64,000 nucleotides of DNA, from positions 45,831,001-45,895,000 of the forward strand of contig JAZHRO010000003.1 in assembly GCA_037157565.1 (NCBI GenBank), given 5' to 3'. Under the pieces are notes generated by a model. That model was given only the letters and a program-made list of their open reading frames with translations, was not told the DNA's origin and did no database searches. The number at the start of each line of letters is the position of its first letter. Position 1 is the first letter of the stretch. Positions 48,558 through 58,535 of the stretch are shown piece after piece. The DNA comes from Thalassia testudinum (Eukaryota; Streptophyta; Magnoliopsida; Alismatales; Hydrocharitaceae). The position numbers were made by a program, and so were the translations under genes.

Positions 48558-51258
48558 TGTTCACGGACGTTTCGTGCGGATTTAAAGCGTATTATGTTGT
48601 AGTATAACCGACAAAACGTTCGAACAAATACAAAGTTTTTATTACTCGAAGACCGGAGTATCCGAGGTCGAACACAGGGAGCAAATGGAACTTACCACTA
48701 AATCAAAATGTAATTGAACACTCTAATTTACTCAAAATATCAATTCAGGTATGAATGTATGCGATTAAAAGGAGTTAGGGCAAGAAAATATGAAATTGGA
48801 CGTCTGATCACAAGATCAAACGTCTTAAAAGCATTTCTCCTTTTCTTCTTGATTATTCTTCTTCTTCTGCTGCAGTTTTTGCTCTTTCTTTTCTTCTTCT
48901 ATTCTCTGCAAAGTCTTCACTTGGCTTCTCTGTGCCTTTGCTTCTGGCTTGCTCTTTCCTTTCTTCTCCTGCGAAGGCTTCTTTCTTGCTTCTTCTTCTC
49001 TGCTGCAGTTTTTGCTCTTCTATTCTTCTCTGCCGTTCCTTCTTCTTTCTTTCTTTTCCTTCTCGCGGCCAAGTCCTTCTCCTGCAATCAGCCTGCCTGC
49101 ACAGGGAACAAAACCTAACCCTTCTCCCTCTACCCGCGCGTGTCTCTCTCTCAAGCAATTCACTCTAACCGCTCTACCAGAGCCACAGTCTCAATCGGGT
49201 CGGATCGTACCCGGGACCAGGCACACCTGCAGGTGTGTGATGCGCGAGGAGTGCGTAGGTCTAGGTCGGGTCGGATCCGCCAGGTCCGCGTGGTCAGGCC
49301 GCGGACGAGGCGGGTGGGGTCAGTGAGGGACCTCACCCCTGTGCTTTCGAGGCAGTAAACGTATATCACAAAAACTCTTTATACCATACCTGTGCCTTGA
49401 GATTCCACGATGTGGGACTAAACGTTCCGCCCTTCCTTTGCGTGCGCCCGCAGACTCTCGTGTGCAATTGCCCACGCTGAAGGCCCTGCTGGTGCTCCTT
49501 GCTGAACTCATTCACCTCGCAACACTTGCGAGAGTCTGCTGCACCTGCCGCCTGGGAAGCCTGACGCCTGCTGCTGCTCCAAGCTTCCTGCTGCTTCGGC
49601 TGTTAATGGCGGCCGGGGCGTTCACCTGAGCTTCCACAGAACGGCCTATTGGCCCAATTAGAATAGCTGGAAACCTTCGCCGTAGCACGGCGAAGGCGGT
49701 GGGTGATGCTGCAGGTTGCCGGTCGGCCTAGGCGTGCCCGCCTAGGTCAACCTGTGGCCGGAGATGGTGGGTTGTTCGGGGGGTGGTTATGGAGGTCTGG
49801 AGTGGCAGTTGTGGGGTGGAGCGAGTTCCTGGTGGTGAGGCGGAGCTCACGAGGTGGTTGGCGAGCCGTGTGGAGTGGCGGAGTGGTGTGGGCGGCTCGC
49901 CGGAGTTCGGTCGGTGATGTGGAAGATGAGGGTGGTCAGCGTCGGTCGAGGGGTAATCAGATGAGATAACAAGGGGAAAAGAGAGAGGATAGGATGGAGA
50001 GGAGTTCTAACCTAATTGTAAGGACGAAAGGGGACAGAAGGCGGACAGCAGTACTTGCTGTCGCCGGAGAAGATGACGCCCAGTGGGGGAGAACGGCGGC
50101 GACGACGGGGCTGAGGCGGCGTGCACTGGTACTGCGCGACGCGGAGGGAGGTCAGGAAGCTAACTCTGCCACTGGTTTTGTGGCAGAGCGAAGAGGGAGG
50201 GGAGGGGGGCTCGCCGGAGCTAGCTGGGGCATTTGGCCGAGCAGGAGGAGAGGAATTGAAGGGGGAAACTCGGCCAAATCAAGCTCAGCCTCTTCGGCCG
50301 GAGTTGTGGGTTCTTATATAGGCGCTGGACTTGGTGTGCAGGGCGTGAAGGGCACGTAATTGCCTGAGGTTGGTCGCCGGAGATGGAAAGGAGTTAGGAT
50401 ACCCAAATCTCTCGTGCGTTCGCACGAGAGATTGGGTTCACACCAACGATTGTAATTGACTTTATAAGGAAGGGAATTCCTCAGAGAATCCTCCTTCCAT
50501 TTCTGGGAGGGAATCTCTGAGGGATTAGAGAGCAATCCCTCTCCGAACCTCGCCGGAGCTCGGTTCTGCCCTAGCAATGGCGGCAGGACCGGTTTGCAAA
50601 GGAGGCGAAGAACCTAGGGGGTTCTCTGCAACGGTATTCAAAAGATAGGGACCAATTTGTGATTTGGGTGTACTAAATTGCAAAGTAGGTCAAGATGACC
50701 CCTCCTTAGGTCCAAATTTTGGTACAAACCTAATTTGGACCTAAGGAATCCAATGGAGAAGTTAGATTTCAGGTTTGACCTCGTTTGACTGGATATTTTG
50801 CGTAAAAACCCAAATTAGGTTAATTGAAGAGCTAGGACCCTAATCTAGGTCAAACTAGGTTCCAAAGGCCAAATTAAGTGTTCTAAACCCTAGAGTATGT
50901 TTTTCCATGATTTGTAGAGGGTTTACTTGCTTTTTGTTCTGACCGAAACCTTGTTAATTTAAGCGGGTCTGTTTTAGGGTTACCAAGTGTCTTTTAGTTC
51001 TTAGATTGCACATGAACCCATTTCTGATTGACTCAACCCACTTTTTATCTCATTTAGACCATTTGACCTATGTTTTGCCTCTAAGAAATCCTGTTTATCT
51101 ACTGCAATGGTAAAATTGCAGTTTTAACCTTTATTTCATGTTTTCTTCTCAGAGCACTTGTTCCTTCAGTTAGGCCTTCTTCTAGGTTATGTAGGAGCTT
51201 TTATCTTCTTTATTGGGTCAAAATGAGCTAGTTATGGCTCATGATGAGGCTCTCATCA
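48558..51258 (-). repeat. 3' LTR of element G
   Basis: In the sense direction, from 51258: TATA box CTATATAAG (50313-50321, about 937 bp in), USE/TATA unit (49377-49418), and the TTC/CTGCAG-rich end. GC content is high in 49100-50600. ORFs 49994-50359, 49703-49969 and 48714-49118 are antisense and identical or near-identical in both LTRs only because the copies are young; no family is recognised. Confidence 0.95.
49377..49418 (-). promoter_or_regulatory. snRNA-type promoter (USE + TATA) in the G 3' LTR
   Basis: The minus strand reads GTCCCACATCG (49408-49418, an exact match to the plant USE consensus), 24 bp, then TATAAAG (49377-49383). Hairpin GGGTGAGGTCCCTCACT lies about 40 nt further on (about 49323-49339). 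The first T4 run after that is at 49113-49116. Confidence 0.65.
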
Positions 51259-51296
51259 TACCCCCATGCCTAGCTTTTGCTAGTCCCTTAGCAAAA
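51259..51296 (-). promoter_or_regulatory. 3' polypurine tract with adjacent hairpin, element G
   Basis: Sense strand: hairpin TTTTGCTA-agggac-TAGCAAAA (51275-51296), then AGCTAGGCATGGGGGTA, then the LTR start TGATGAGAGC. This is the expected primer for plus-strand DNA. Confidence 0.85.
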
Positions 51297-52550
51297 TTTC
51301 AAAGTTTTAACTTCCGTTCTAGACACTGAATGTTGTCAATAATGATAAGTGCTTCTCCTTTTTCTTTTGTGATTAGGTGGGAATGCCGACAATAGGCCTA
51401 GAGGTACTCAAGTACCAACCAAAATCCGGACCTGTTCCGCTTTAGCCTCAGTCTTCTGCAAAGGTTTCTACGGCCCACAGAACCTAACCTAGGGTTTGTT
51501 GGACTCCGCGGTTAAAGCACCCGTGCTTGAGATATTTTTAGCCTAAGTTCAGTTTGCAGTGCATTTTTTTTTTTTGTAAGAGAGAGATAGAAGATTTATT
51601 TGTTTGGAGAGCTTTTCTCTCTCTTTTCTTTTTTATTTCTAGCTTCGGATTAGCTTCTCAACACGGTCTGTATCGGATTCCTCGTCCCCATCATCAATCC
51701 TCAAAGGTCCCTGGCTTTCGAGATTTCGAGATAATCCCGCCCATGGCAACCCCCGGAACCCTGGCTTTCGAGATTTCGAGATAATCCCACCCATGGCGTT
51801 CCGTGGCCGAATTCAGACCCTGGCGATCGACATTTCGTGATAATGCCACCCATGGTATCTGAACCAGCAGAGTGCTTACATGCCCCTAGTAGGATATTTA
51901 AATATCCTAAGAGACAAGCACCGAGGAGACGATATGTTGTTACGCATCTTCGAGGGGAATTTCCCGCCTCTCCGCGCTGGGAACTTGTCCAAATCAACTT
52001 GTGTTGATTGGCCGCTCCTAATCTAGGTGACTTTTTCAGAGTATTAAACGCTCTTGCGTGTTTTGAATATTTATGCGCACTGAACCAGACTGTGTGTGAA
52101 TTTGGGTGCTTAGGTTACCGAATCCCGCAAACCGGAGGTCAGTTAACGAGGCCGAATACTTCCTAAGCCTTAGACCTAATACTTAAGCTTTGCATTTTCC
52201 TCAACCTCTTGAGGATTGTCCAGATTTTAACGGATACGTGAATTTTTAAGCAAAAGATACTAGCCCAAAAGGCCTAAGACCAGCGTTCCCGCTAATCTCT
52301 TGTTATGTTTCCTTAGCACTTTTTCTTTTCTTTTTCTTGACTCGGTCTAGAACTTCAGTTAACCCCTTAATCTTTTACTAATGACTTTTTCTTTTTCTTT
52401 TCCTTTTGTGCTCCTTTCTTCATTTTTGCTCTTTTTCTCCTCCTTATGATTATATGGCTCACAACATTTCCTCCCTCCCCTTTTTTTTTTTTTTTTTTTT
52501 GTGAGAATCCTTCTGATTTTTTTTCTTGGTTTTGTATGTATGCACTTTAT
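51297..52550 (-). other. Non-coding region between the polypurine modules of element G
   Basis: Contains three tandem units (51711-51856) with the core GATAATCCCGCCCATGG, also present in B+, and T-rich low complexity (about 52315-52500). No supported gene. Confidence 0.8.
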
Positions 52551-52590
52551 CACCCCCCCATGCCTAAGTTTTGCAATGTCCTCATTGTAA
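52551..52590 (-). promoter_or_regulatory. Internal hairpin + polypurine module, element G
   Basis: Sense strand: stem TTACAATG-agga-CATTGCAA (52571-52590, one mismatch), then AACTTAGGCATGGGGGGGTG. It lies about 1.29 kb from the 3' LTR. Confidence 0.7.
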
Positions 52591-52822
52591 ACAGAGGGTG
52601 GGAATTAGTGTTGAGGTCAGGGGCTTAGAACAGGATATATCGAATGGGTCGGGAATGAGTGATGCGAATGATTTTAAGCTCTGATACGTGTACCAGAGGT
52701 GGGATCAACTGTCTAAGGCTGAACTCAAGGTGCAATAGACGTGGAGTACAGACGGCTAATCAGACGGGTCTCTATTTTTGAGATGACGGGTTGCCTCCCG
52801 TTAAGCGCTAAATTTAATGCCT

Positions 52823-54496
52823 TCAGCCGAGCGAAAAATGGGGTGGAGAGGGAGTGGTCAAATCAATGGAGTTTTGGAAAACAAGCACCTTGATTAAGAA
52901 CCTGGTTGGTCCAACCAGGTACTTGTTCAGATCAGTGGGCTGATGATGCAGCCCAAACCCAATAAGTCTGGTGGGTTGATAGATGTAGATTAGCAGATGT
53001 GGGACCCACCAAATGCAGTGATGTTCTGATAGATATGGAAGTGAAAACTCGAGTTCGGGCTCAGTCGAATCAGCCTGGTGGGGGTAGGGTTCCGAAAAAT
53101 AATCAATGTAAGATGTGGAATCCCTACAGGGACGGTCAAAGGATGGAGGCTCCTGATTTGTGGTCTGATCAGTGTCCGATACCCGGTATAGATACGGAGT
53201 TGAATCATCTACAATCGGCTCATTGAGAGGTGAATCAGAATAGAAATTGAGTCCGGTTGCGGGTCGAGGTGGGGAACGGGTTTTGATTGGTGCTGTATAT
53301 GTGGAGCAGGTGGCTTCAAAGAAGATTGACATGTTATAATCAGGAGGTAGATTTTCTCCGATGTTATGGTCAGATTCGAGATCGTTGGAGAGTTTGCGAA
53401 AATCAAAGTTTGAATGAGATTCTAGATCATGAGTTCCACCATAGAATAAATCATATGTTGTATATTCAGCAGCCTGACTGGGATCTAGCCTAAATGTTAA
53501 TTCTGAGCTTACAAAGGTGTCCCTATCTGGTAGAGGCTCAGGTTCAAGGTTAGTAGGGCAGAGCCAATCGAAACCCCGCTCGTCCAAGTCCTCGGTTTCT
53601 GTATCGTAGATTGGCATGACTTCCGAAAACTCGATTAGTTCTTCTGAGGAGGTTGACGAGGGATATTCATCAAATCGAGGCCCAGAATCATATTCTTCAT
53701 TAAGAGATTGATTTTCTTCATATGGGGCCTTGAAATCTTCAATATAGGTTTCAGATCTAGGTTCTAGGCTTAGGATGTGGGTGGAATTACTAGAATCTAG
53801 GTCTGAATAACCTTCGAGGGCCACCTTATCAGAATAAGGGACGGAATTTACACCCTCGAGTGGTTCAGTTCTACTCTCATACTTGCAGGAGTCTTGGGAT
53901 TCTAAAATGGGTTTATCATGGTCTTTTCCTGCATTTGGAGCTTCCCAACCTTCTTCAATATTAGGTGCATTATACTCCATCTGGGTTGGGAATCCACAAC
54001 CATTTTGTGCCTCAAACCCGAGATCAGATTTATCCTCGATGTTGTCCCAAGATAGTTCATCCTCTGTTGGCAGTATGTACGGGTATTTCTGATCAATCAC
54101 TTGTTTTATTAATCTCATTATCTCTTCCCGTTTTTCAAGACTATCTTGGTGTTGCTTCCAAAGTCGAAGATTTGTCATACATTGAAGGTATTCACTATTA
54201 TGCAATTTTTCTATCTCAATGTATGCAGTAATGAGCAAGTCACGGGTTGATCCTTTGTTGGCTTCTACTAATAGTACTTGGGCACAAGTTATGACAAAGG
54301 TTGTGGTTGTTGGGACATCAACCTGAATGTTTCCTACTGTTGTTGAGGTTTCTTCATTTTCATAAAATCTCATGGCATCCTCAATCATTTTATCTCTCAT
54401 GGATCTCCGGTATTCAGGTTTCTCGACTGGTAGTCCTAGGTGGTTCAGCTGCATATTTGGATCAGGTGGTGGAATCACAATCAGAGTTTGACTCAA
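52823..54496 (-). CDS. Uncharacterised acidic protein of element G (only ORF)
   Basis: An uninterrupted frame of 557 codons. The first start-like codon is TTG (54496); the first ATG is at 54454, giving 543 residues. I do not recognise the family. Residues about 1-160 are mixed-charge and probably helical (LEKREEIMRLIKQVIDQKYP). Residues about 160-490 are rich in Asp, Glu, Ser and Pro with repeated short motifs and look disordered. The end (about 490-557) is hydrophobic and Pro-rich (HLLIYIYQPTRLIGFGL). It has no zinc knuckle, DTG, YXDD-like, RNase H or integrase motif. It ends at the same conserved block that closes coding regions in D and B+ (sense GCTGAAGGCATTAAATTTAG). Being the only intact long frame among many decayed ones may reflect the element's youth or real function. 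Confidence 0.7.
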   Translation of the reverse strand: MSQTLIVIPPPDPNMQLNHLGLPVEKPEYRRSMRDKMIEDAMRFYENEETSTTVGNIQVDVPTTTTFVITCAQVLLVEANKGSTRDLLITAYIEIEKLHNSEYLQCMTNLRLWKQHQDSLEKREEIMRLIKQVIDQKYPYILPTEDELSWDNIEDKSDLGFEAQNGCGFPTQMEYNAPNIEEGWEAPNAGKDHDKPILESQDSCKYESRTEPLEGVNSVPYSDKVALEGYSDLDSSNSTHILSLEPRSETYIEDFKAPYEENQSLNEEYDSGPRFDEYPSSTSSEELIEFSEVMPIYDTETEDLDERGFDWLCPTNLEPEPLPDRDTFVSSELTFRLDPSQAAEYTTYDLFYGGTHDLESHSNFDFRKLSNDLESDHNIGENLPPDYNMSIFFEATCSTYTAPIKTRSPPRPATGLNFYSDSPLNEPIVDDSTPYLYRVSDTDQTTNQEPPSFDRPCRDSTSYIDYFSEPYPHQADSTEPELEFSLPYLSEHHCIWWVPHLLIYIYQPTRLIGFGLHHQPTDLNKYLVGPTRFLIKVLVFQNSIDLTTPSPPHFSLG

Positions 54497-54499
54497 GAT

Positions 54500-55623
54500 G
54501 TGTTATGAAGCGATCAGATATGAATAACGAGTCCCACTGAAAATGAGTGTGTGTGCTCTACAGAGAAAAGATGCAGGACTGGAGATGTTCTTGACCCAAT
54601 CAAGACACCCAAAAGATGTTTGGATGACTATGGAGGTTTGGGGCGGATGAACCCCTGGATCCAAAGATCGTCCACCTGAGAATTACCTGGGCAGCCAGAA
54701 AGGGAGAGTCCCGCAAAGACCCCTACACGGTAGAGCGTCCCTACGGGTTACAGGGTTTCCCCCACCCGACCTCTCTTGTCACTGAGATTCCAGGTAAACC
54801 AGAATGGGGACCTTGACCTCTTAAGTCTATCACTTTTTATTTCAAAGGTGCTTTTAGGGTTCTCACTTGAACTTTAGATGTTTTTGGTATTGTGACCTAA
54901 TTTAGAGGTTGGTTGACCCAAGGGGTCAACTTCACCTGACCTGTCCTATAGATGGCAGAATGATTCTAAGCTCGGAGCCTAGAGATCACCCTGATTTGAC
55001 TCCCAGGTTATTAGGTCAAAAGAAAATTTTTAAGATTCAAGTGATTTTAGAGCTCAATTTTAGGGTTTGTCTTATTTAACTTTCTTCAATCAAGGGCTTG
55101 GGTAGCACACTGATGCGGGAGGGTTTATTTCCTTTTACACAGGCATGTGTGACTAGCGCTTCAAGACCCTAATGTGGAAACCCTAATTTGGTTCTATTTC
55201 CAATCCTCTTTTTCTTTTTCAAAAGTTCTCTTTGGACTTATAAACAAGAAGTGTGTGGTCCGCCGAGATTAAGCATTTATTTTCAATTAGGCACAAGAAT
55301 TTGTGGGATGGAAAAAAAAAAAAAATCACTCCAACTTCAAGAATATTTGCAGAAATTTTCGCAAAATCAAGAAATGTTTTGCCTTAGAGATGGTGATTAC
55401 TATATAAAGAAGGCAATTGATTCCTAACTTGATTTTCTTCCTTTTGTCTTTCAAAGATTAGGGGATGATTAAGAAGAAAAGAAATTACCTGCCCTGGAGT
55501 GGTTGACTTGCAGGAGAGATTTTCTCATGAAGTAACTGCAAGATCACATCAAAGAAAAGTAGGGCAAGTTAGTGTTCAATATGATAAAAAGAATGTAGAG
55601 ACTAGTGGTAAATTGTGCAATGC
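54500..55623 (-). other. 5' untranslated leader of element G
   Basis: The block 54690-54840 is conserved with the B+ leader (43755-43900), although G lacks gag and protease. A candidate packaging or dimerisation signal (inference). No supported gene; 55188-55427 is antisense and unsupported. Confidence 0.75.
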
Positions 55624-55641
55624 TCCCCGGCAGCGGCGCCA
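55624..55641 (-). other. Primer-binding site of element G
   Basis: The minus strand reads TGGCGCCGCTGCCGGGGA, 17 of 18 matching the tRNA-Asp-type PBS, the best-preserved PBS in the window. It is three bases from the LTR. Confidence 0.96.
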
Positions 55642-55644
55642 AAA

Positions 55645-58342
55645 TGTTCACGGACGTTTCGTGCGGATTTAAAGCGTATTATGTTGTAGTATAACCGACA
55701 AAACGTTCGAACAAATACAAAGTTTTTATTACTCGAAGACCGGAGTATCCGAGGTCGAACACAGGGAGCAAATGGAACTTACCACTAAATCAAAATGTAA
55801 TTGAACACTCTAATTTACTCAAAATATCAATTCAGGTATGAATGTATGCGATTAAAAGGAGTTAGGGCAAGAAAATATGAAATTGGACGTCTGATCACAA
55901 GATCAAACGTCTTAAAAGCATTTCTCCTTTTCTTCTTGATTATTCTTCTTCTGCTGCAGTTTTTGCTCTTTCTTTTCTTCTTCTATTCTCTGCAAAGTCT
56001 TCACTTGGCTTCTCTGTGCCTTTGCTTCTGGCTTGCTCTTTCCTTTCTTCTCCTGCGAAGGCTTCTTTCTTGCTTCTTCTTCTCTGCTGCAGTTTTTGCT
56101 CTTCTATTCTTCTCTGTCGTTCCTTCTTCTTTCTTTCTTTTCCTTCTCGCGGCCAAGTCCTTCTCCTGCAATCAGCCTGCCTGCACAGGGAAAAAAACCT
56201 AACCCTTCTCCCTCTACCCGCGCGTGTCTCTCTCTCAAGCAATTCACTCTAACCGCTCTACCAGAGCCACAGTCTCAATCGGGTCGGATCGTACCCGGGA
56301 CCAGGCGCACCTGCAGGTGTGTGATGCGCAAGGAGTGCGTAGGTCTAGGTCGGGTCGAATCCGCCAGGTCCGCGTGGTCAGGCCGCGGACGAGGCGGGTG
56401 GGGTCAGTGAGGGACCTCACCCCTGTGCTTTCGAGGCAGTAAACGTATATCACAAAAACTCTTTATACCATACCTGTGCCTTGAGATTCCACGATGTGGG
56501 ACTAAACGTTCCGCCCTTCCTTTGCGTGCGCCCGCAGACTCTCGTGTGCAATTGCCCACGCTGAAGGCCCTGCTGGTGCTCCTTGCTGAACTCAGTCACC
56601 TCGCAACACTTGCGAGAGTCTGCTGCACCTGCCGCCTGGGAAGCCTGACGCCTACTGCTGCTCCAAGCTTCCTGCTGCTTCGGCTGTTAATGGCGGCCGG
56701 GGCGTTCACCTGAGCTTCCACAGAACGGCCTATTGGCCCAATTAGAATAGCTGGAAACCTTCGCCGTAGCACGGCGAAGGCGGTGGGTGATGCTGCAGGT
56801 TGCCGGTCGGCCTAGGCGTGCCCGCCTAGGTCAACCTGTGGCCGGAGATGGTGGGTTGTTCGGGGGGTGGTTATGGAGGTCTGGAGTGGCAGTTGTGGGG
56901 TGGAGCGAGTTCCTGGTGGTGAGGCGGAGCTCACGAGGTGGTTGGCGAGCCGTGTGGAGTGGCGGAGTGGTGTGGGCGGCTCGCCGGAGTTCGGTCGGTG
57001 ATGTGGAAGATGAGGGTGGTCAGCGTCGGTCGAGGGGTAATCAGATGAGATAACAAGGGGAAAAGAGAGAGGATAGGATGGAGAGGAGTTCTAACCTAAT
57101 TGTAAGGACGAAAGGGGACAGAAGGCGGACAGCAGTACTTGCTGTCGCCGGAGAAGATGACGCCCAGTGGGGGAGAACGGCGGCGACGACGGGGCTGAGG
57201 CGGCGTGCGCTGGTACTGCGCGACGCGGAGGGAGGTCAGGAAGCTAACTCTGCCACTGGTTTTGTGGCAGAGCGAAGAGGGAGGGGAGGGGGGCTCGCCG
57301 GAGCTAGCTGGGGCATTTGGCCGAGCAGGAGGAGAGGAATTGAAGGGGGAAACTTGGCCAAATCAAGCTCAGCCTCTTCGGCCGGAGTTGTGGGTTCTTA
57401 TATAGGCGCTGGACTTGGTGTGCAGGGCGTGAAGGGCACGTAATTGCCTGAGGTTGGTCGCCGGAGATGGAAAGGAGTTAGGATACCCAAATCTCTCGTG
57501 CGTTCGCACGAGAGATTGGGTTCACACCAACGATTGTAATTGACTTTATAAGGAAGGGAATTCCTCAGAGAATCCTCCTTCCATTTCTGGGAGGGAATCT
57601 CTGAGGGATTAGAGAGCAATCCCTCTCCGAACCTCGCCGGAGCTCGGTTCTGCCCTAGCAATGGCGGCAGGACCGGTTTGCAAAGGAGGCGAAGAACCTA
57701 GGGGGTTCTCTGCAACGGTATTCAAAAGATAGGGACCAATTTGTGATTTGGGTGTACTAAATTGCAAAGTAGGTCAAGATGACCCCTCCTTAGGTCCAAA
57801 TTTTGGTACAAACCTAATTTGGACCTAAGGAATCCAATGGAGAAGTTAGATTTCAGGTTTGACCTCGTTTGACTGGATATTTTGCGTAAAAACCCAAATT
57901 AGGTTAATTGAAGAGCTAGGACCCTAATCTAGGTCAAACTAGGTTCCAAAGGCCAAATTAAGTGTTCTAAACCCTAGAGTATGTTTTTCCATGATTTGTA
58001 GAGGGTTTACTTGCTTTTTGTTCTGACCGAAACCTTGTTAATTTAAGCGGGTCTGTTTTAGGGTTACCAAGTGTCTTTTAGTTCTTAGATTGCACATGAA
58101 CCCATTTCTGATTGACTCAACCCACTTTTTATCTCATTTAGACCATTTGACCTATGTTTTGCCTCTAAGAAATCCTGTTTATCTACTGCAATGGTAAAAT
58201 TGCAGTTTTAACCTTTATTTCATGTTTTCTTCTCAGAGCACTTATTCCTTCAGTTAGGCCTTCTTCTAGGTTATGTAGGAGCTTTTATCTTCTTTATTGG
58301 GTCAAAATGAGCTAGTTATGGCTCATGATGAGGCTCTCATCA
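55645..58342 (-). repeat. 5' LTR of element G
   Basis: 2698 bp, nearly identical to 48558-51258. TATA box CTATATAAG lies at 57397-57405. One substitution turns AACAAAA into a run of seven A (56191-56197; T7 on the sense strand). Confidence 0.96.
56461..56502 (-). promoter_or_regulatory. snRNA-type promoter (USE + TATA) in the G 5' LTR
   Basis: USE GTCCCACATCG at 56492-56502, a 24-bp gap, and TATAAAG at 56461-56467 (minus strand). A T7 run, a strong RNA polymerase III stop, lies downstream at 56191-56197, leaving a possible RNA of about 240 nt. Confidence 0.65.
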
Positions 58343-58347
58343 CCACG

Positions 58348-58535
58348 TTACAAGCACGACTGCTTTAACCATTAGGTCCAAAAAACCTTAGGATAGTTGA
58401 TGTGGGCCTTAGAAACCTTCGCGACAAACTGAGGCGAAAGCTAGTCAGGTATGGATCTGGGCTGGTACTTCAGTACCTCTAGGCCTACTATTGGTATTAA
58501 GATCTAATTCCTAGAGATGCAGCTTAGTCGGGCAT
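58348..58535 (+). other. 3' non-coding region of B+, right of G
   Basis: Aligns with the reverse complement of 51390-51520 of G (shared GTACCTCTAGGCCTA), confirming that G landed inside B+. It is cut at 58536 by LTR C2. Confidence 0.75.

Larger units (their letters stand above)
48558..58342 (-). mobile_element. Element G: young, structurally complete non-autonomous LTR retrotransposon
   Basis: 9785 bp on the minus strand with perfect target copies CCACG (48553-48557 and 58343-58347). LTRs are 2701 bp (48558-51258) and 2698 bp (55645-58342), ends TGATGAGAGC...CGTGAACA. Comparing them by eye I count 10 substitutions and one 3-bp indel (about 0.4%). PBS, leader, internal and 3' polypurine modules are all present. 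The 4.4-kb internal region has one long ORF (52823-54496) and no gag, protease, RT, RNase H or integrase. It must rely on proteins from other elements. It sits in the 3' non-coding region of B+. Confidence 0.95.
40473..58535 (+). mobile_element. Element B+: gag-pro LTR retrotransposon without pol (3' end outside window)
   Basis: Plus-strand element: 5' LTR 40473-43043, PBS 43047, leader, broken gag (44156 to about 46005), protease (46015-46515), acidic ORF (46512-47066), internal hairpin/polypurine module (47501-47536) and 3' non-coding region. The 3' region is interrupted by element G (48558-58342), resumes at 58348, and is interrupted again at 58536 by LTR C2. No RT, RNase H or integrase was found between 46515 and 48552. 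Confidence 0.85.

Noticed and set aside
49140..49240. tRNA-like stretch in the G LTR (minus strand: GTCCCGGGTACGATCC, then CTGGTAGAGCGGTTAGAG)
   Set aside because: These resemble a T-arm/B-box and a D-arm, but in the wrong order for a tRNA, without a fitting acceptor stem or anticodon arm, and they are absent from B+ and B2. Probably chance or an old SINE/tRNA fragment.
49703..50359. 88- and 121-residue ORFs repeated in both G LTRs (again at 56787-57443)
   Set aside because: They are antisense to the element. Their identity follows from the youth of the LTRs, GC-rich sequence gives long frames by chance, and no family is recognised.
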